Source: Enterococcus diestrammenae
GTDB lineage: Bacteria; Bacillota; Bacilli; Lactobacillales; Enterococcaceae
Reading direction: 5' to 3'
Length of the DNA: 64,000 nt
Assembly (NCBI RefSeq): GCF_009933255.1
Contig: NZ_MAEI01000019.1
Span: 1 to 64,000, forward strand
Shown: positions 26,316 to 35,661 of the stretch, piece after piece
Layout: each line of letters opens with the position of its first letter
Numbering within the stretch: the stretch's first letter is position 1
The notes under the pieces: model-generated
Databases searched by the model: none
The model's input: the letters and a program-made list of their open reading frames with translations, nothing else
What the model was told of the DNA's origin: nothing
Position numbers and translations under genes: made by a program

Positions 26316-26663
26316 TTATTCATCGATTTCTTGGATTTCTTCAATAAACCCAGTGAGAGCCATATCTTTAGGATAGTGCTCCGTCACGTAGGTGGTCAGT
26401 TTTTCCAACACTTCATTGCGGACGATATAATCAGAGAACATATGCAGTTTGCGCTCGTAATCCTCCAATATTTTTTCAGTCCTTTTAATATTATCATAAA
26501 CTGCCTGACGACTCACCTGAAATTCTTCAGCAATCTCACCCAAAGAAAAATCATCGGCATAGTACAACTCCATGTAATTCATCTGCTTTTCCGTCAGCAA
26601 AGTGGAGTAGAACTCAAACAAAGCATTCATGCGATTGGTTTTTTCGATTTCCATCGTTTCCAC
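26316..26663 (-). CDS. ylxM: UPF0122 protein YlxM (SRP-associated helix-turn-helix)
   Basis: 115 aa. Sigma-factor-like helix-turn-helix ([27 protein letters not shown]). YlxM proteins are encoded with ffh and are thought to modulate SRP assembly or ffh expression. GGGAGTGG precedes the ATG. The gap to the DUF523 gene upstream is only 5 bp. Confidence 0.95.
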   Translation of the reverse strand: METMEIEKTNRMNALFEFYSTLLTEKQMNYMELYYADDFSLGEIAEEFQVSRQAVYDNIKRTEKILEDYERKLHMFSDYIVRNEVLEKLTTYVTEHYPKDMALTGFIEEIQEIDE

Positions 26664-26668
26664 TCCCT

Positions 26669-27151
26669 TTAATCTTGGTACGTAACTGCTAAGCCATCAA
26701 GTAGCTCATGGTAATTGTCTTCAGTGTAAACAGTGATTCCCCGCTTCAAAAAATAAGCAGTAGCTACTCCCACCCCACTAACACGGGTACCTGAAAAGCT
26801 ACCATCATAAATCATCTGACTGCCACAAGACGGACTCCGCTCCTTCAAAATCACTTGTTGGATCCCTTGGGCTTGCAATTGTTGATAAGCTTTTCGAGCA
26901 CCGTTTTTATAGGCTTCTGTGACATCGACTCCGGCCGTATTGACCACTTGGGCTTGCCCCTGCCAGACATCAAGGCCATCCCCACCAATGATTTCAGCGG
27001 GTTTACGAGGCGTTGGGAGCCCTCCAAGGACTTCCGGGCAAATCAGTTGGGCTTGCCCCGCTTCAATCAAAGGGCGTAAGTCTGTCAGCTCCTGCGTATT
27101 GCCATCATAGCGACAAAAAAGTCCGCCTAAACAGGCGCTAATTCCAATCAC
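26669..27151 (-). CDS. DUF523 family protein
   Basis: 160 aa with the family opening [14 protein letters not shown], then [12 protein letters not shown] and a Cys-containing SPSCG motif; the conserved Cys residues suggest metal or Fe-S binding. Function unknown; the family occurs widely as a standalone domain. GTG start at 27151 with AGGAGG about 10 nt upstream. Probably first gene of the transcript with ylxM and ffh. Confidence 0.88.
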   Translation of the reverse strand: MIGISACLGGLFCRYDGNTQELTDLRPLIEAGQAQLICPEVLGGLPTPRKPAEIIGGDGLDVWQGQAQVVNTAGVDVTEAYKNGARKAYQQLQAQGIQQVILKERSPSCGSQMIYDGSFSGTRVSGVGVATAYFLKRGITVYTEDNYHELLDGLAVTYQD

Positions 27152-27220
27152 GACTTGATTTCCTCCTGACTTATTCCTTTCACCGCGGTTACTTCAGCAA
27201 AATCCGAAACTTCAGTTGCC

Positions 27221-27229
27221 ATTATAGCA
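27221..27229 (-). promoter_or_regulatory. extended -10 promoter of DUF523-ylxM-ffh
   Basis: TGCTATAAT on the minus strand, a perfect extended -10, about 70 bp before the GTG. Confidence 0.6.
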
Positions 27230-27267
27230 TTTTTCTGCTTACTAAAATAGTAGCCTACTGGATTCTA

Positions 27268-27276
27268 TGCTAAAAT
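27268..27276 (+). promoter_or_regulatory. extended -10 promoter of phoPR
   Basis: TGCTAAAAT on the plus strand, 82 bp before the phoP ATG. The -35 region is poor, as is common with extended -10 elements. Confidence 0.45.
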
Positions 27277-27296
27277 GAAGCCAATTATATGGTCTT

Positions 27297-27330
27297 TGGT
27301 GCCTGCACTTGCTGACAAGCTTTGGCACCA
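27297..27330 (+). promoter_or_regulatory. two-tier hairpin in the phoP leader
   Basis: TGGTGCC (27297-27303) pairs perfectly with GGCACCA (27324-27330), and inside it CTTG pairs with CAAG around CTGA. It sits between the promoter and the ribosome binding site; there is no T run. Confidence 0.4.
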
Positions 27331-27358
27331 TTCACTCTAGTTACAAAAGGAGATTTTC

Positions 27359-28087
27359 ATGAAAAAAGTATTGATTGTCGACGATGAACCCTCCATCGTC
27401 ACCTTACTAAGCTTCAATCTCGAAAAAGAAGGTTATCACGTTACCAGTGCCAATGACGGCTTAACCGGGTACGACTTGGCGTTGCACCAAGCCTTTGATT
27501 TTATTATTTTGGATATCATGCTACCAGGATTAGACGGCATGGAAATTACCAAAAAATTACGGCAAGAAAAAGTTGATACGCCGATTTTATTATTGACTGC
27601 TAAAGATGAAACCATCGACCGGATTTTAGGTTTGGAAATTGGCGCTGACGATTATCTCACCAAACCCTTTAGCCCGCGGGAAGTTTCTGCTCGGATGAAG
27701 GCGATTTTCCGGCGTCTGCAACCGCGAAATCTCCCCCACGATGCGGCAGCGGCAGCTAATGAACAAGAAGCCAAAAGTGACATCCTGACAATTGGCGAAA
27801 TTACCGCTGACTTGGCTAATTTTGAAGTGACGGTTGCCGAAGCGCCGATCTTTTTGACACCGAAAGAATTTGAATTGCTAGTGTATTTTATGAAACGCAA
27901 AGATCGCGTGATTGATCGCGACACGCTATTGGATCGGATTTGGAAGTTTGACTTTGCCGGCCAAAGTCGGATCGTGGATGTCCACGTCTCCCACCTGCGA
28001 GAAAAAATCGAAAAAGACCCCAAAAATCCCGATTACTTAGTGACCGTACGGGGCTTTGGCTATAAATTTCAGGAGCCCAAACAATGA
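27359..28087 (+). CDS. phoP: PhoP-type response regulator
   Basis: 242 aa OmpR/PhoB class. Receiver with acidic pair Asp8-Asp9 and phospho-acceptor Asp52 (LDIMLPGLDG), Lys in DDYLTKPF, then a winged-helix DNA-binding domain (LTPKEFELLVYFMKRKDRVIDRDTLL). AAAGGAG precedes the ATG. It overlaps phoR by 4 bp. Assignment to phosphate control rests on similarity and on the four-repeat Pho box found upstream of pstS 4.3 kb away. Confidence 0.92.
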   Translation: MKKVLIVDDEPSIVTLLSFNLEKEGYHVTSANDGLTGYDLALHQAFDFIILDIMLPGLDGMEITKKLRQEKVDTPILLLTAKDETIDRILGLEIGADDYLTKPFSPREVSARMKAIFRRLQPRNLPHDAAAAANEQEAKSDILTIGEITADLANFEVTVAEAPIFLTPKEFELLVYFMKRKDRVIDRDTLLDRIWKFDFAGQSRIVDVHVSHLREKIEKDPKNPDYLVTVRGFGYKFQEPKQ

Positions 28088-29826
28088 AAAAGCACTATGG
28101 GGAATCCCTCGCCTGGTTAGCGGTTTTATTGGTCATTTTCATCGGCGCTTGGCAATTGATTGCAGGCTTTTACCAGCGTCAGGTTTTGGATCAGCAACAG
28201 ACATATTTGGAAAAAAAAGGCAGCCTGTTGATGCACATGGCAGAACTAAATGGTGGCGGGGATAGTCTAAAAGACCTTAGCCAACACTACGTCACCTCTT
28301 CTGACGAACGCATCACCTTGCTGGCTGCTGATGGGGCGATCTTATTTGATACCTATGACCCTAGTCTCGAAGGTACCCGCAGTGATCGCCCGGAAATCAA
28401 AACTTTGTTACAAGGGGGCAAGCTGGGAGTCTCTTTGCGGCAAAGCGATACCTTGAACAAGGAACTGCTCTATGTAGCCATTCCAGTGATGACTGATGGC
28501 CAGCTCAGTAATATCATTCGGATTGCTGAGCCCACTGCCACCTTTATGGCTGAAGCCGGCTCGGTAAGGCAATCGATCTTTTTCGTATACAGTGTTTTAT
28601 GCCTGCTGATTACCTTTTTGGTGCTGTATTTTTTACGACAAAAAAATCGCCCCATCGAAAAAATCTTACCGGTGCTGAAAAAAATGGCGACCCAACCTCA
28701 AAAAACCGAACTGATTATGCAGACTTCACCTCAATGGCAAGAACTTTATCAGACCATCAACCAGTTAAGCGAACAACTCAGTCAAACTTACCAAGCCTAT
28801 ACCGCCACTGAAAATCAGCTTCATACCTTACTCAACGAATTGATGATTGGCGTCTTTATTTTAGATGAAGAGCAACAACTAGTGATGATCAATCCCACCA
28901 TGCAAGAACAGCTGGGCATCACGGGAATGCTCAGCTTGCCAACGGAATTTGCCAGTGTGATAAAAGATCCTGGCTTGATCCAACTCATCTACCGGATCAA
29001 CAAGCACCAGCCAGTCCTCCAAGAAGAATTGCGCCTAAAGCTCCCAGAAGAAAAAGTGCTGGACATCAACCTCCGTCTTTTTAATGAGCAAAAACAGCTG
29101 ATGGGAATTTCTTATGATCTGACTCGTGTGCGCCAACTCGAAAAAATGCAAAAAGATTTTGTCAGCAATGTTTCCCATGAACTGAAAACACCGGTGACTT
29201 CCTTGATTGGCTTTACAGAAACCTTGTTGGCAGGAGCCATGCATGATCCTAAAATCACCGAAGAATTTCTCGTGATTATGCAAAAAGATGCCCAACGTCT
29301 GCAACGCCTGATCCAAGATATCATTCAGCTTTCCAAAACCGAGGCTGAATTGCAATACGAACTGCAACCTATCGAACTCCCGACGCTCTTCCAACAACTA
29401 AAAGACAGCTATCGTCAGCTATTGGCAGAGAAGCAAGTAACCTTAACCTTGACGGGTAGCGAACCGACTTACTGGTTAACCAATCGAGAGTTCTTCTACC
29501 CTATTATCAAAAACTTGGTGGAAAACGCCATCCAGTATTCTCCGAAGAATAGCCAGGTGAAACTCAGCTGGCGCCTGACAGCGGCAGACCAACTGGAAGT
29601 CACAGTTCGTGATCAAGGGTTGGGCATTGACCAGGATGACCAGGAACGGATTTTCGAGCGTTTTTATCGCGTCGATAAAGCCCGGGCCCGCCATTCTGGT
29701 GGTACAGGACTCGGTTTAGCTATCGTAAAAGACTATACCGAAAAACTTGGGGGCACCCTCCATTTGACCAGTCATCCACAGGTGGGCTCCACCTTTTCTG
29801 TCGCTTTCCCCAAATTAACCAAATAG
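28084..29826 (+). CDS. phoR: PhoR-type sensor histidine kinase
   Basis: 580 aa. Two membrane helices (about 8-28 and 180-200) flank an extracellular sensor domain; a linker and PAS domain (about 240-340) precede the HisKA box SHELKTPVTSL and an HATPase domain (NLVENAIQYS, DQGLGIDQDD, GGTGLGLAIV). Autophosphorylates on the His and passes phosphate to PhoP; in Firmicutes it senses phosphate starvation, often via wall teichoic acid intermediates or PstSCAB-PhoU. Ends before a shared terminator. Confidence 0.93.
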   Translation: MKKHYGESLAWLAVLLVIFIGAWQLIAGFYQRQVLDQQQTYLEKKGSLLMHMAELNGGGDSLKDLSQHYVTSSDERITLLAADGAILFDTYDPSLEGTRSDRPEIKTLLQGGKLGVSLRQSDTLNKELLYVAIPVMTDGQLSNIIRIAEPTATFMAEAGSVRQSIFFVYSVLCLLITFLVLYFLRQKNRPIEKILPVLKKMATQPQKTELIMQTSPQWQELYQTINQLSEQLSQTYQAYTATENQLHTLLNELMIGVFILDEEQQLVMINPTMQEQLGITGMLSLPTEFASVIKDPGLIQLIYRINKHQPVLQEELRLKLPEEKVLDINLRLFNEQKQLMGISYDLTRVRQLEKMQKDFVSNVSHELKTPVTSLIGFTETLLAGAMHDPKITEEFLVIMQKDAQRLQRLIQDIIQLSKTEAELQYELQPIELPTLFQQLKDSYRQLLAEKQVTLTLTGSEPTYWLTNREFFYPIIKNLVENAIQYSPKNSQVKLSWRLTAADQLEVTVRDQGLGIDQDDQERIFERFYRVDKARARHSGGTGLGLAIVKDYTEKLGGTLHLTSHPQVGSTFSVAFPKLTK

Positions 29827-29930
29827 AATGGACTTATTTCCGAAAAAACACTTGCTTGAAAGCGGAATTGGTAGGTACCAACGAATGATTAATTTTTATT
29901 TTGCTAATTCGTAAAATAAAGTCTACAAAT

Positions 29931-29970
29931 AAAAACTGCTGGCCACTTTAACAGTGAACCAGCAGTTTTT
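29931..29970. terminator. bidirectional terminator after phoPR
   Basis: AAAAACTGCTGG (29931-29942) pairs perfectly with CCAGCAGTTTTT (29959-29970). It serves phoPR and the convergent small membrane gene. Confidence 0.85.
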
Positions 29971-30036
29971 ATGATCCTTTTCCAAAAGAATCAAGGGATG
30001 AAGGCTTTTCTTGGTAGACCTGGCAAAGCTCATTTT

Positions 30037-30312
30037 TTAATCGTTGAACGTTTCTCGATAGTTATGCAAAGATCCACGAGTCACTCGGATAAAGCAATAG
30101 AGCAGGGCCAGGAAAAAAGCTCCAAAAAATAACGATCCTATCAGCTGGGACAGTTTCAAAAATCCAACTGTTGCCATTAAAATAAGCCCCAGAATCAACA
30201 AGTATAGAAAGCTGCGCACAATCCCTTGGATGATAAATCTTCTCTGACTAGCACCGGCAGGAGTTCTTTCAAAAATCCATTGAAAGAAGATTTCAAAGAC
30301 TAAATCAGCCAT
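30037..30312 (-). CDS. small two-helix membrane protein
   Basis: 91 aa from ATG 30312 (MADLVFEIFF), with GAGG 8 nt upstream; the GTG at 30318 lies too close to the ribosome binding site. Two adjacent hydrophobic helices in the middle and an Arg-rich loop. No family recognised. Monocistronic. Confidence 0.65.
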   Translation of the reverse strand: MADLVFEIFFQWIFERTPAGASQRRFIIQGIVRSFLYLLILGLILMATVGFLKLSQLIGSLFFGAFFLALLYCFIRVTRGSLHNYRETFND

Positions 30313-30318
30313 ATTCAC

Positions 30319-30649
30319 TACCTCTTCTATTCACTGTTTTATTTTACTTAACATAACATATAAAGTAACCTTGGGAAAATCAAATCTTGTCTTTCCCACA
30401 TTGTTTTGACTAAAGTCCTGCCCCCCTCTGGAACAAGTAAACGCCGCTTTGTCAAAAAAAGTTACTCGTAACAGCACCGAAACACGACACTAGCCAACGT
30501 CTGTCTAATCCCTTTCAAAAACCAAGAAAGATTCTTTGACCAAAAGAGCTTTCCCGTCTAAAACTAGACATGTAAGATCATTCCTACTCCTACACTAAGG
30601 ATGCTTGAGTAAGGATGGCAAGTATTCACCAATAATTGGAGGAATTATC
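30319..30649. other. intergenic region with a possible promoter
   Basis: 331 bp between divergent genes. TTGACC (30536-30541), 17-bp spacer and TAAAAC (30559-30564) could drive the NAD(P)-binding protein gene. I see no repeat or RNA gene. Confidence 0.35.
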
Positions 30650-31294
30650 ATGAAAGTATTGGTTTTAGGTGCCCATGGACAAATCGCTCGCTTAGTCGAA
30701 ACACAGTTAGCAGCAGAGGCGCCGGAGATTCAACAAACTTGGTTTTTAAGGGATAGTCAACGCCTAGCCAGTGACGCCTCCCCTAGCATTACCCTTTTTG
30801 AAGGCGATGCTGCCAATGAAGCTGATATTCAGCAAGCGTTACAAGATGTCAATCTCGTCTACGCCAACCTTTCTGGCAGCAATATCGAAGCCCAAGCCAC
30901 CGCTGTCGTCAAAGGGATGAAAAAAGGCGGGGTCTCTCGTCTCATTTGGATTTCTACTTTGGGTATTTACGATGAGGTTCCCGGTGCCTATGGGAAATGG
31001 AATCATGACATGCTAGACGGTGGGTATTTGGAAACCTATCGCGCTGCCGCCAAAATCATCGAAATTTCCGGTCTGGATTACACCATTATTCGCCCGGCTT
31101 GGCTCAGCAACAAAACAGAAGTCGACTATGAGCTGACGGAAAAGGGCACACCATTTAAAGGGACAGAAGTTTCTCGCGCTAGCGTTGCCGATTTGGTGGT
31201 CAAAATCATCCAAAATCCCGCCTTATACCAAAAGAGTTCCCTTGGAGCCAACAAACCAAATACCGATGGTGACAAACCAGAATGGTATCGCTAA
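30650..31294 (+). CDS. NAD(P)-binding Rossmann protein (atypical SDR)
   Basis: 214 aa. Begins with the nucleotide-binding strand-turn MKVLVLGAHGQIA (glycine-rich GxxGxxA) and continues as an NAD(P)H-binding NmrA/SDR-a5-like fold (RLIWISTLGIYDE, TIIRPAWLSN). Lacks the classical YxxxK pair at the usual place, as in atypical SDRs; probably an oxidoreductase or redox sensor. GGAGG sits 8 nt before ATG 30650; the longer open frame has no ribosome binding site. Confidence 0.9.
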   Translation: MKVLVLGAHGQIARLVETQLAAEAPEIQQTWFLRDSQRLASDASPSITLFEGDAANEADIQQALQDVNLVYANLSGSNIEAQATAVVKGMKKGGVSRLIWISTLGIYDEVPGAYGKWNHDMLDGGYLETYRAAAKIIEISGLDYTIIRPAWLSNKTEVDYELTEKGTPFKGTEVSRASVADLVVKIIQNPALYQKSSLGANKPNTDGDKPEWYR

Positions 31295-31360
31295 ACCTAT
31301 GTAAAAAACAAGGAAATTAGGTAGTAACAACTCTAGATATCAACATACCAAGCCAATAAC

Positions 31361-31403
31361 AAAGACAGCCTCACGGATTCCTGTTTTCCGTGAGGCTGTC
31401 TTT
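31361..31403. terminator. bidirectional terminator (SDR / pstS)
   Basis: AAAGACAGCCTCACGGA (31361-31377) pairs perfectly with TCCGTGAGGCTGTCTTT (31387-31403). Confidence 0.9.
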
Positions 31404-31416
31404 GTCGTTTTCACTC

Positions 31417-32316
31417 CTACAAGTCTTTCACTTCACCAGTAGCTGAGCGTTCGACTTTCATATCTGTAATTGGCAAGTAACCCAATTCTTTCACAACGCC
31501 TTGTTGCACATCGTCTTCTAGCATATAATCAAGGAACTTCTTGGTACCGGCATCAGGCTCACCATTAGTGTACATATGTTCATAAGACCAGATTTTCCAG
31601 TCGTTCGTAGCAATTTTTTCCGCAGTGGGGGCAACACCATCGACTGCCAAGTCTTGAAGGCTATCATCTAAATAAGACAACGCCAAGTAACTGATGGCTC
31701 CTGGCGTTTCCGCCACAATCTTTTTCACCGTTCCGGAAGAATCTTGTTCTTGAGATTGGATAGACTCAGCACCATCTAGCGCCCATTTTTCAAATGTTGC
31801 CCGCGTACCGCTTCCAGATGCTCGGTTAATAACAGCGATTTCTTGGTCTTTCCCACCAACATCTTTCCAGTTAGTGGTCTTACCCGTGAAGATATCAATG
31901 AGTTGGGCTTTGGTCAATTCTTTGATCCCCACCTCTTTGTTGGCGACTGGAGCCATACCAACGACGGCCACTTTATGATCCACTAATTTATCAGCAGGGA
32001 CGCCATCTTTTTCTTCTGCGAAAACATCTGAGTTGCCAATAGTCACGGCCCCAGTGGCAACTTGAGATAAGCCCGTACCACTTCCGCCCCCTTGGACAGA
32101 GATTTGATAATTAGCGTTTTCCTGTGTAAAGCTTTCTTGTGCCGCGTCTACCAATGGTTGCAATGCTGTCGATCCCACGGCAGTAATTTTGACAGCTTCA
32201 CTGCTTTTACTGCCAGCGTCACTCGCGGCATTTCCACTTCCGTTTCCTTTGCCACAGCCCGCCAATAATAAACCGGCTGCAAGAACTATCAGACTCATTT
32301 TTTTCACTTTTTTCAC
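31417..32316 (-). CDS. pstS: phosphate ABC transporter substrate-binding lipoprotein
   Basis: 299 aa from GTG 32316, which has AAGGAGGAATAATC upstream. Lipobox LLAGC, a Ser/Gly linker, then a PstS-type periplasmic-binding fold (ITAVGSTALQPLVD, SVQGGGSGTGLSQVATG, RASGSGTRATFEKWAL), with the Ser/Thr phosphate-binding loops visible. It captures inorganic phosphate at the cell surface. No pstCAB genes follow: it is monocistronic here, ending at a terminator, so the rest of the transporter lies elsewhere. A Pho box lies upstream. Confidence 0.93.
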   Translation of the reverse strand: MKKVKKMSLIVLAAGLLLAGCGKGNGSGNAASDAGSKSSEAVKITAVGSTALQPLVDAAQESFTQENANYQISVQGGGSGTGLSQVATGAVTIGNSDVFAEEKDGVPADKLVDHKVAVVGMAPVANKEVGIKELTKAQLIDIFTGKTTNWKDVGGKDQEIAVINRASGSGTRATFEKWALDGAESIQSQEQDSSGTVKKIVAETPGAISYLALSYLDDSLQDLAVDGVAPTAEKIATNDWKIWSYEHMYTNGEPDAGTKKFLDYMLEDDVQQGVVKELGYLPITDMKVERSATGEVKDL

Positions 32317-32447
32317 GATTATTCCTCCTTGATAGTCACACACAATGACCTGCTTCATCAGTTGGTAAACAGCCTGTCACGCTCGCAGCTGCCTCACTGA
32401 CTTACAAGCATAGTCTAACAAGTTCATGTAAAGGCACCACCAACATC

Positions 32448-32486
32448 AGGTAAAGATTAGGTGAAGGGATGTAAAAGTTCTGTAAA
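32448..32486 (-). promoter_or_regulatory. Pho box upstream of pstS
   Basis: Four hexamers at an exact 11-bp period read on the minus strand TTTACA (32481-32486), TTTACA (32470-32475), TCACCT (32459-32464), TTACCT (32448-32453). This matches the Gram-positive PhoP box (TT-A-CA type hexamers, 5-bp gaps). It lies 132-170 bp upstream of the GTG. Confidence 0.7.
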
Positions 32487-32552
32487 TTCTGCTAGTAAAC
32501 TAGTGCCGAACAAAAAAAGTTGTTGCATTAATCAACAATCACCTAAAAAAAG

Positions 32553-32617
32553 TGTGGCATTTTCCGGTCCAGCTACAGATATTTCGATTGCTACGGAGCT
32601 AAATCTCACCATTTTTT
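32553..32617 (+). repeat. partial copy (right end) of repeat family A
   Basis: TGGCATTTTCCGGTCCAGC, then CTACGGAGC and CACCATTTT match the right terminal repeat of the element at 24616-24814. No left end is visible. Sits between the Pho box and the Bce permease terminator. Confidence 0.6.
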
Positions 32618-32703
32618 TGCTATCAAAAAACAGTATAAAAACCTCTATAAATCTTGATAAAATAGGACTTCACATCGATTAAGTCAGATAAAGCCTTAGT
32701 ATA

Positions 32704-32734
32704 TAAAAAGACGGCCCCAAAATGGCAGCCGTCT
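32704..32734 (-). terminator. terminator of the Bce transporter genes
   Basis: AGACGGC (32709-32715) pairs with GCCGTCT (32728-32734), followed on the minus strand by TTTTTATAT. Confidence 0.75.
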
Positions 32735-32750
32735 AAAGACTTCTTTTCCT

Positions 32751-34832
32751 CTAAAACCCTTGAGGATTTTCTGCTCGTACATCCAAATGGACCAGATAAC
32801 GCCAGCGACAAATGATAAACAATAGCGTCATCAACCCACCATAACAAGCAATAATGATGAAAAAGTAATGCCAGAGATTCAAAGAGGATAACTGAACAAT
32901 CCCCCAATAAGCCACTGCCGAATGAATCGTCGCCACAAGCATCGGGATATAAAACATCCCTACCAATTGCTTAGTCACGATTTGATGTCGTTGTTTTGGT
33001 TGGAGGCCCAATTGATACAAACTGCGATGGTAACGCCCTTCTTTGTCCAAATCGCCAAATAAGCGGAAATACATGATAGACGCCGTAAAGATGAAGAAGA
33101 CGCCGCCTAATAAGACCCCAATCATCAAAATCAAGCCGTTGGACTGGCGTTGTTTTTGCCAGCCTTCATAGCGGGATTCATATTGTAAATAATAGTCGTT
33201 GTAGAGTTTTTCCCAATGTTCTTCCATTTCTTTGTCTGACAAGTTTTCATCGACTGGCGCCATGGAAAGCTCCTCGTATTTGTCCTGTTTGTCGTGGAGC
33301 AAGGTCAACAGTTTTTGATTGACGTTTTCATCGGTGCGCCATTCTTTAAAGTCTAATAACTGGTAACGAATCATTGGGTAATCATCGTCTTCTGCAATCT
33401 GAAATTGAGCTACCATGTCGTCTGGAGCGATAAAGAAGCGATACATATTGGCAATCCGAAACCGCACTGGTTGGGAAGTCAATGTAAGCTCTTTTGTGCC
33501 AGACTGCAAATCAACTTCTAACGTTTGTTGCCGTTGACTAAGCTCCTCTTCCTGATATTTGTTTTCTTCCACCGCCGTTGAAGCTGGTGCAATGATTTCA
33601 TCGGCTTTGGGATGCAACGCTTCAAAGCCAAATCTCTTGGCTACCTGATTGTAATCAGAAGCCTTCATACAATAAGCAATGTAAGTCCCGACTTCTTGAT
33701 CTTGGGTCCCTTTTTCTTGATAACCCATGGGATAAGTAATGACTTGACTATAAAGGGGGGTGTGCCCACCAGCTTTGATGATGTTGATCATTTCTTGAGC
33801 AGTCTTTGACGTATTGGTGACCTGATCAGCCTTCGTGACGCTTTCGTTTAGCACGAAGGCGGTAGAAATACTATTCCGGCTACCCGTCTCAGAACTTCCC
33901 AAAGCCACTGTCACCGAAATCCCAACTAAAGCTACCGAAGCGGTACAAGCAATCAAAGCAAACATGGTAGCATTACTTTTGGCTTTGTAGATCCCTTCTG
34001 CAATACCGAGCAATTTCTTTCCTTGCCAATAGCTACTGCGTTTTTTTGCTCCTTTGTAGAAGTACACCACCACTTGATGGAAAAACAAGAAGGTGCCCAA
34101 AACAGTCAACAACACGCAGGCCAACACTAAAAGAAGTCCCATGCCCGACGAACCATAGATAAAGTACACCAGTGAACCATAGCCACCAGCTAAACACATA
34201 AATGCTAAAACTACTAGCAACGGATGGGTCTTAGGCAGAGGTTGTGGCGTTTCATCACTTTTCCCCAGTTGGCTCAATGTTTCTGTCTCGATTCGCAAAG
34301 TCATAATCAAACTAATCAACAGATACAGCCCCAAAAAGACCACCACAGTTAGCAGGATACCCAAAGTCGGGAAGTAAAACCGCAAACCGGTAATGATCCC
34401 TAACAGATTTTCAATCACGATCAAAATTACCTTAGTAAACAAGACACCGAGCCCAACACCAGTAAAGATCGAAACGAAGCCAATCAGCATATTTTCCCCA
34501 AATAAAATCTTTCGTAGATCTTTAGGCTTCATCCCCAGCATCAAATAAATCCCCAAGTCTCGCTTGCGAGCTTTAACGAAGGTCCAAAAAGAATACCAAA
34601 GGAAAATAATCGACAGTAAGACGATCAACACTTGGCTAGCAATCATCCCAAAACCTGCGAGTTCCGATACATCCCCACTAGAGCCTTGAATCCCGCCACG
34701 CATTTGTGGATGGAAGGTCAACATGGCAAAAGTGAAAAAGACAAAGACGGAAAACGTACTGGCGAGAAAATAGCTGCCATAAGTCCGCGCAGAACGCAGA
34801 ACATTATTAATAATCAGCTTGAAGAAGCTCAC
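32751..34832 (-). CDS. BceB-type ABC transporter permease
   Basis: 693 aa with ten predicted membrane helices: one, a group of three, pairs, and a large (~230 residue) extracellular domain between two late helices (about residues 320-555). This is the Bce/Vra permease layout, in which the large loop binds peptide antibiotics. FtsX-type core. Starts at GTG 34832 with AGGAGG 8 nt upstream, overlapping the ATPase gene by 26 bp. Works with the ATPase and the adjacent two-component system to sense and detoxify agents such as bacitracin or lantibiotics; actual substrate unknown. Confidence 0.92.
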   Translation of the reverse strand: MSFFKLIINNVLRSARTYGSYFLASTFSVFVFFTFAMLTFHPQMRGGIQGSSGDVSELAGFGMIASQVLIVLLSIIFLWYSFWTFVKARKRDLGIYLMLGMKPKDLRKILFGENMLIGFVSIFTGVGLGVLFTKVILIVIENLLGIITGLRFYFPTLGILLTVVVFLGLYLLISLIMTLRIETETLSQLGKSDETPQPLPKTHPLLVVLAFMCLAGGYGSLVYFIYGSSGMGLLLVLACVLLTVLGTFLFFHQVVVYFYKGAKKRSSYWQGKKLLGIAEGIYKAKSNATMFALIACTASVALVGISVTVALGSSETGSRNSISTAFVLNESVTKADQVTNTSKTAQEMINIIKAGGHTPLYSQVITYPMGYQEKGTQDQEVGTYIAYCMKASDYNQVAKRFGFEALHPKADEIIAPASTAVEENKYQEEELSQRQQTLEVDLQSGTKELTLTSQPVRFRIANMYRFFIAPDDMVAQFQIAEDDDYPMIRYQLLDFKEWRTDENVNQKLLTLLHDKQDKYEELSMAPVDENLSDKEMEEHWEKLYNDYYLQYESRYEGWQKQRQSNGLILMIGVLLGGVFFIFTASIMYFRLFGDLDKEGRYHRSLYQLGLQPKQRHQIVTKQLVGMFYIPMLVATIHSAVAYWGIVQLSSLNLWHYFFIIIACYGGLMTLLFIICRWRYLVHLDVRAENPQGF

Positions 34833-35577
34833 GAGAACGACCTCCTAAATGACTTAACACCGTCAAGATTTTTTGGTAAAAGGCATCGCGATCTTCTCCA
34901 AGATAGATTTCATTGTAAAAGCGACCATCTTTGATAAAGATGACTCGATTACAAAAACTCGCTGAAAAGGCATCATGGGTCACCATCAACGTCGTCACTT
35001 GCCGTTCTTGATTCATCGCTGACAAAAGCTCCATCACAGCATTGGCGGCTTTCGAATCGAGATTACCAGTGGGTTCGTCTGCCAAGATCAAACTAGGATT
35101 ATGAATCAACGCCCGACAAATCGATATCCGCTGTGCTTCCCCACCAGACAATTGATAAATTCGCTTGTTACGCAAATGAGCAATCCCTAACTCTGTCATC
35201 AATCGTTCTGCTTCTTTCAGCATCACTGACGGCTTTTCCCGGTCCAACGTCAATGGCAAGACGATATTTTCCACCACTGTCAACGGTGCGAGCAAATTGT
35301 AGTTCTGGAAGACAAAGCCAAGTTTTTGACGGCGAAAATCTGCCAATTTGTTTTTATTGTATTCATGGGGATTTTCCCCTTCCAAAAGGATTTTGCCAGA
35401 AGTTGGCTGATCCAAAGTCGCCACACAGTTAAGCAAGGTCGTCTTGCCACTTCCTGAAGGCCCCATGATTGCTACAAATTCCCCTTTTTGAATCTTTAAG
35501 TCGATGCCTTTCAACACTTCAACAGTAACTTCTCCACTGTAGTTTTTCACCAATTGCTTGATTTCTAGCAATGTCAT
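34807..35577 (-). CDS. BceA-type ABC transporter ATP-binding protein
   Basis: 256 aa. Walker A GPSGSGKTT, signature LSGGEAQR, Walker B LILADEPTGNLD, and a MacB/BceA-type start MTLLEIKQLVKNY. AAAGGAGG precedes ATG 35577, so the longer frame to 35640 is rejected. Its C-terminus extends about 25 residues past the usual core and overlaps the permease start. ATPase of the peptide-antibiotic transporter. Confidence 0.94.
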   Translation of the reverse strand: MTLLEIKQLVKNYSGEVTVEVLKGIDLKIQKGEFVAIMGPSGSGKTTLLNCVATLDQPTSGKILLEGENPHEYNKNKLADFRRQKLGFVFQNYNLLAPLTVVENIVLPLTLDREKPSVMLKEAERLMTELGIAHLRNKRIYQLSGGEAQRISICRALIHNPSLILADEPTGNLDSKAANAVMELLSAMNQERQVTTLMVTHDAFSASFCNRVIFIKDGRFYNEIYLGEDRDAFYQKILTVLSHLGGRSRELLQADY

Positions 35578-35661
35578 GGTGTTTTCCTCCTTTAACCTGC
35601 CCTTACCCATAGGTGTTTGACAGGACTTCTTTGTATCCATAGTTTACCAAGGAAGCTAGCT

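Noticed and set aside
32461..32682. 73-codon plus-strand frame upstream of pstS
   Set aside because: It is laid across the Pho box and a repeat fragment.
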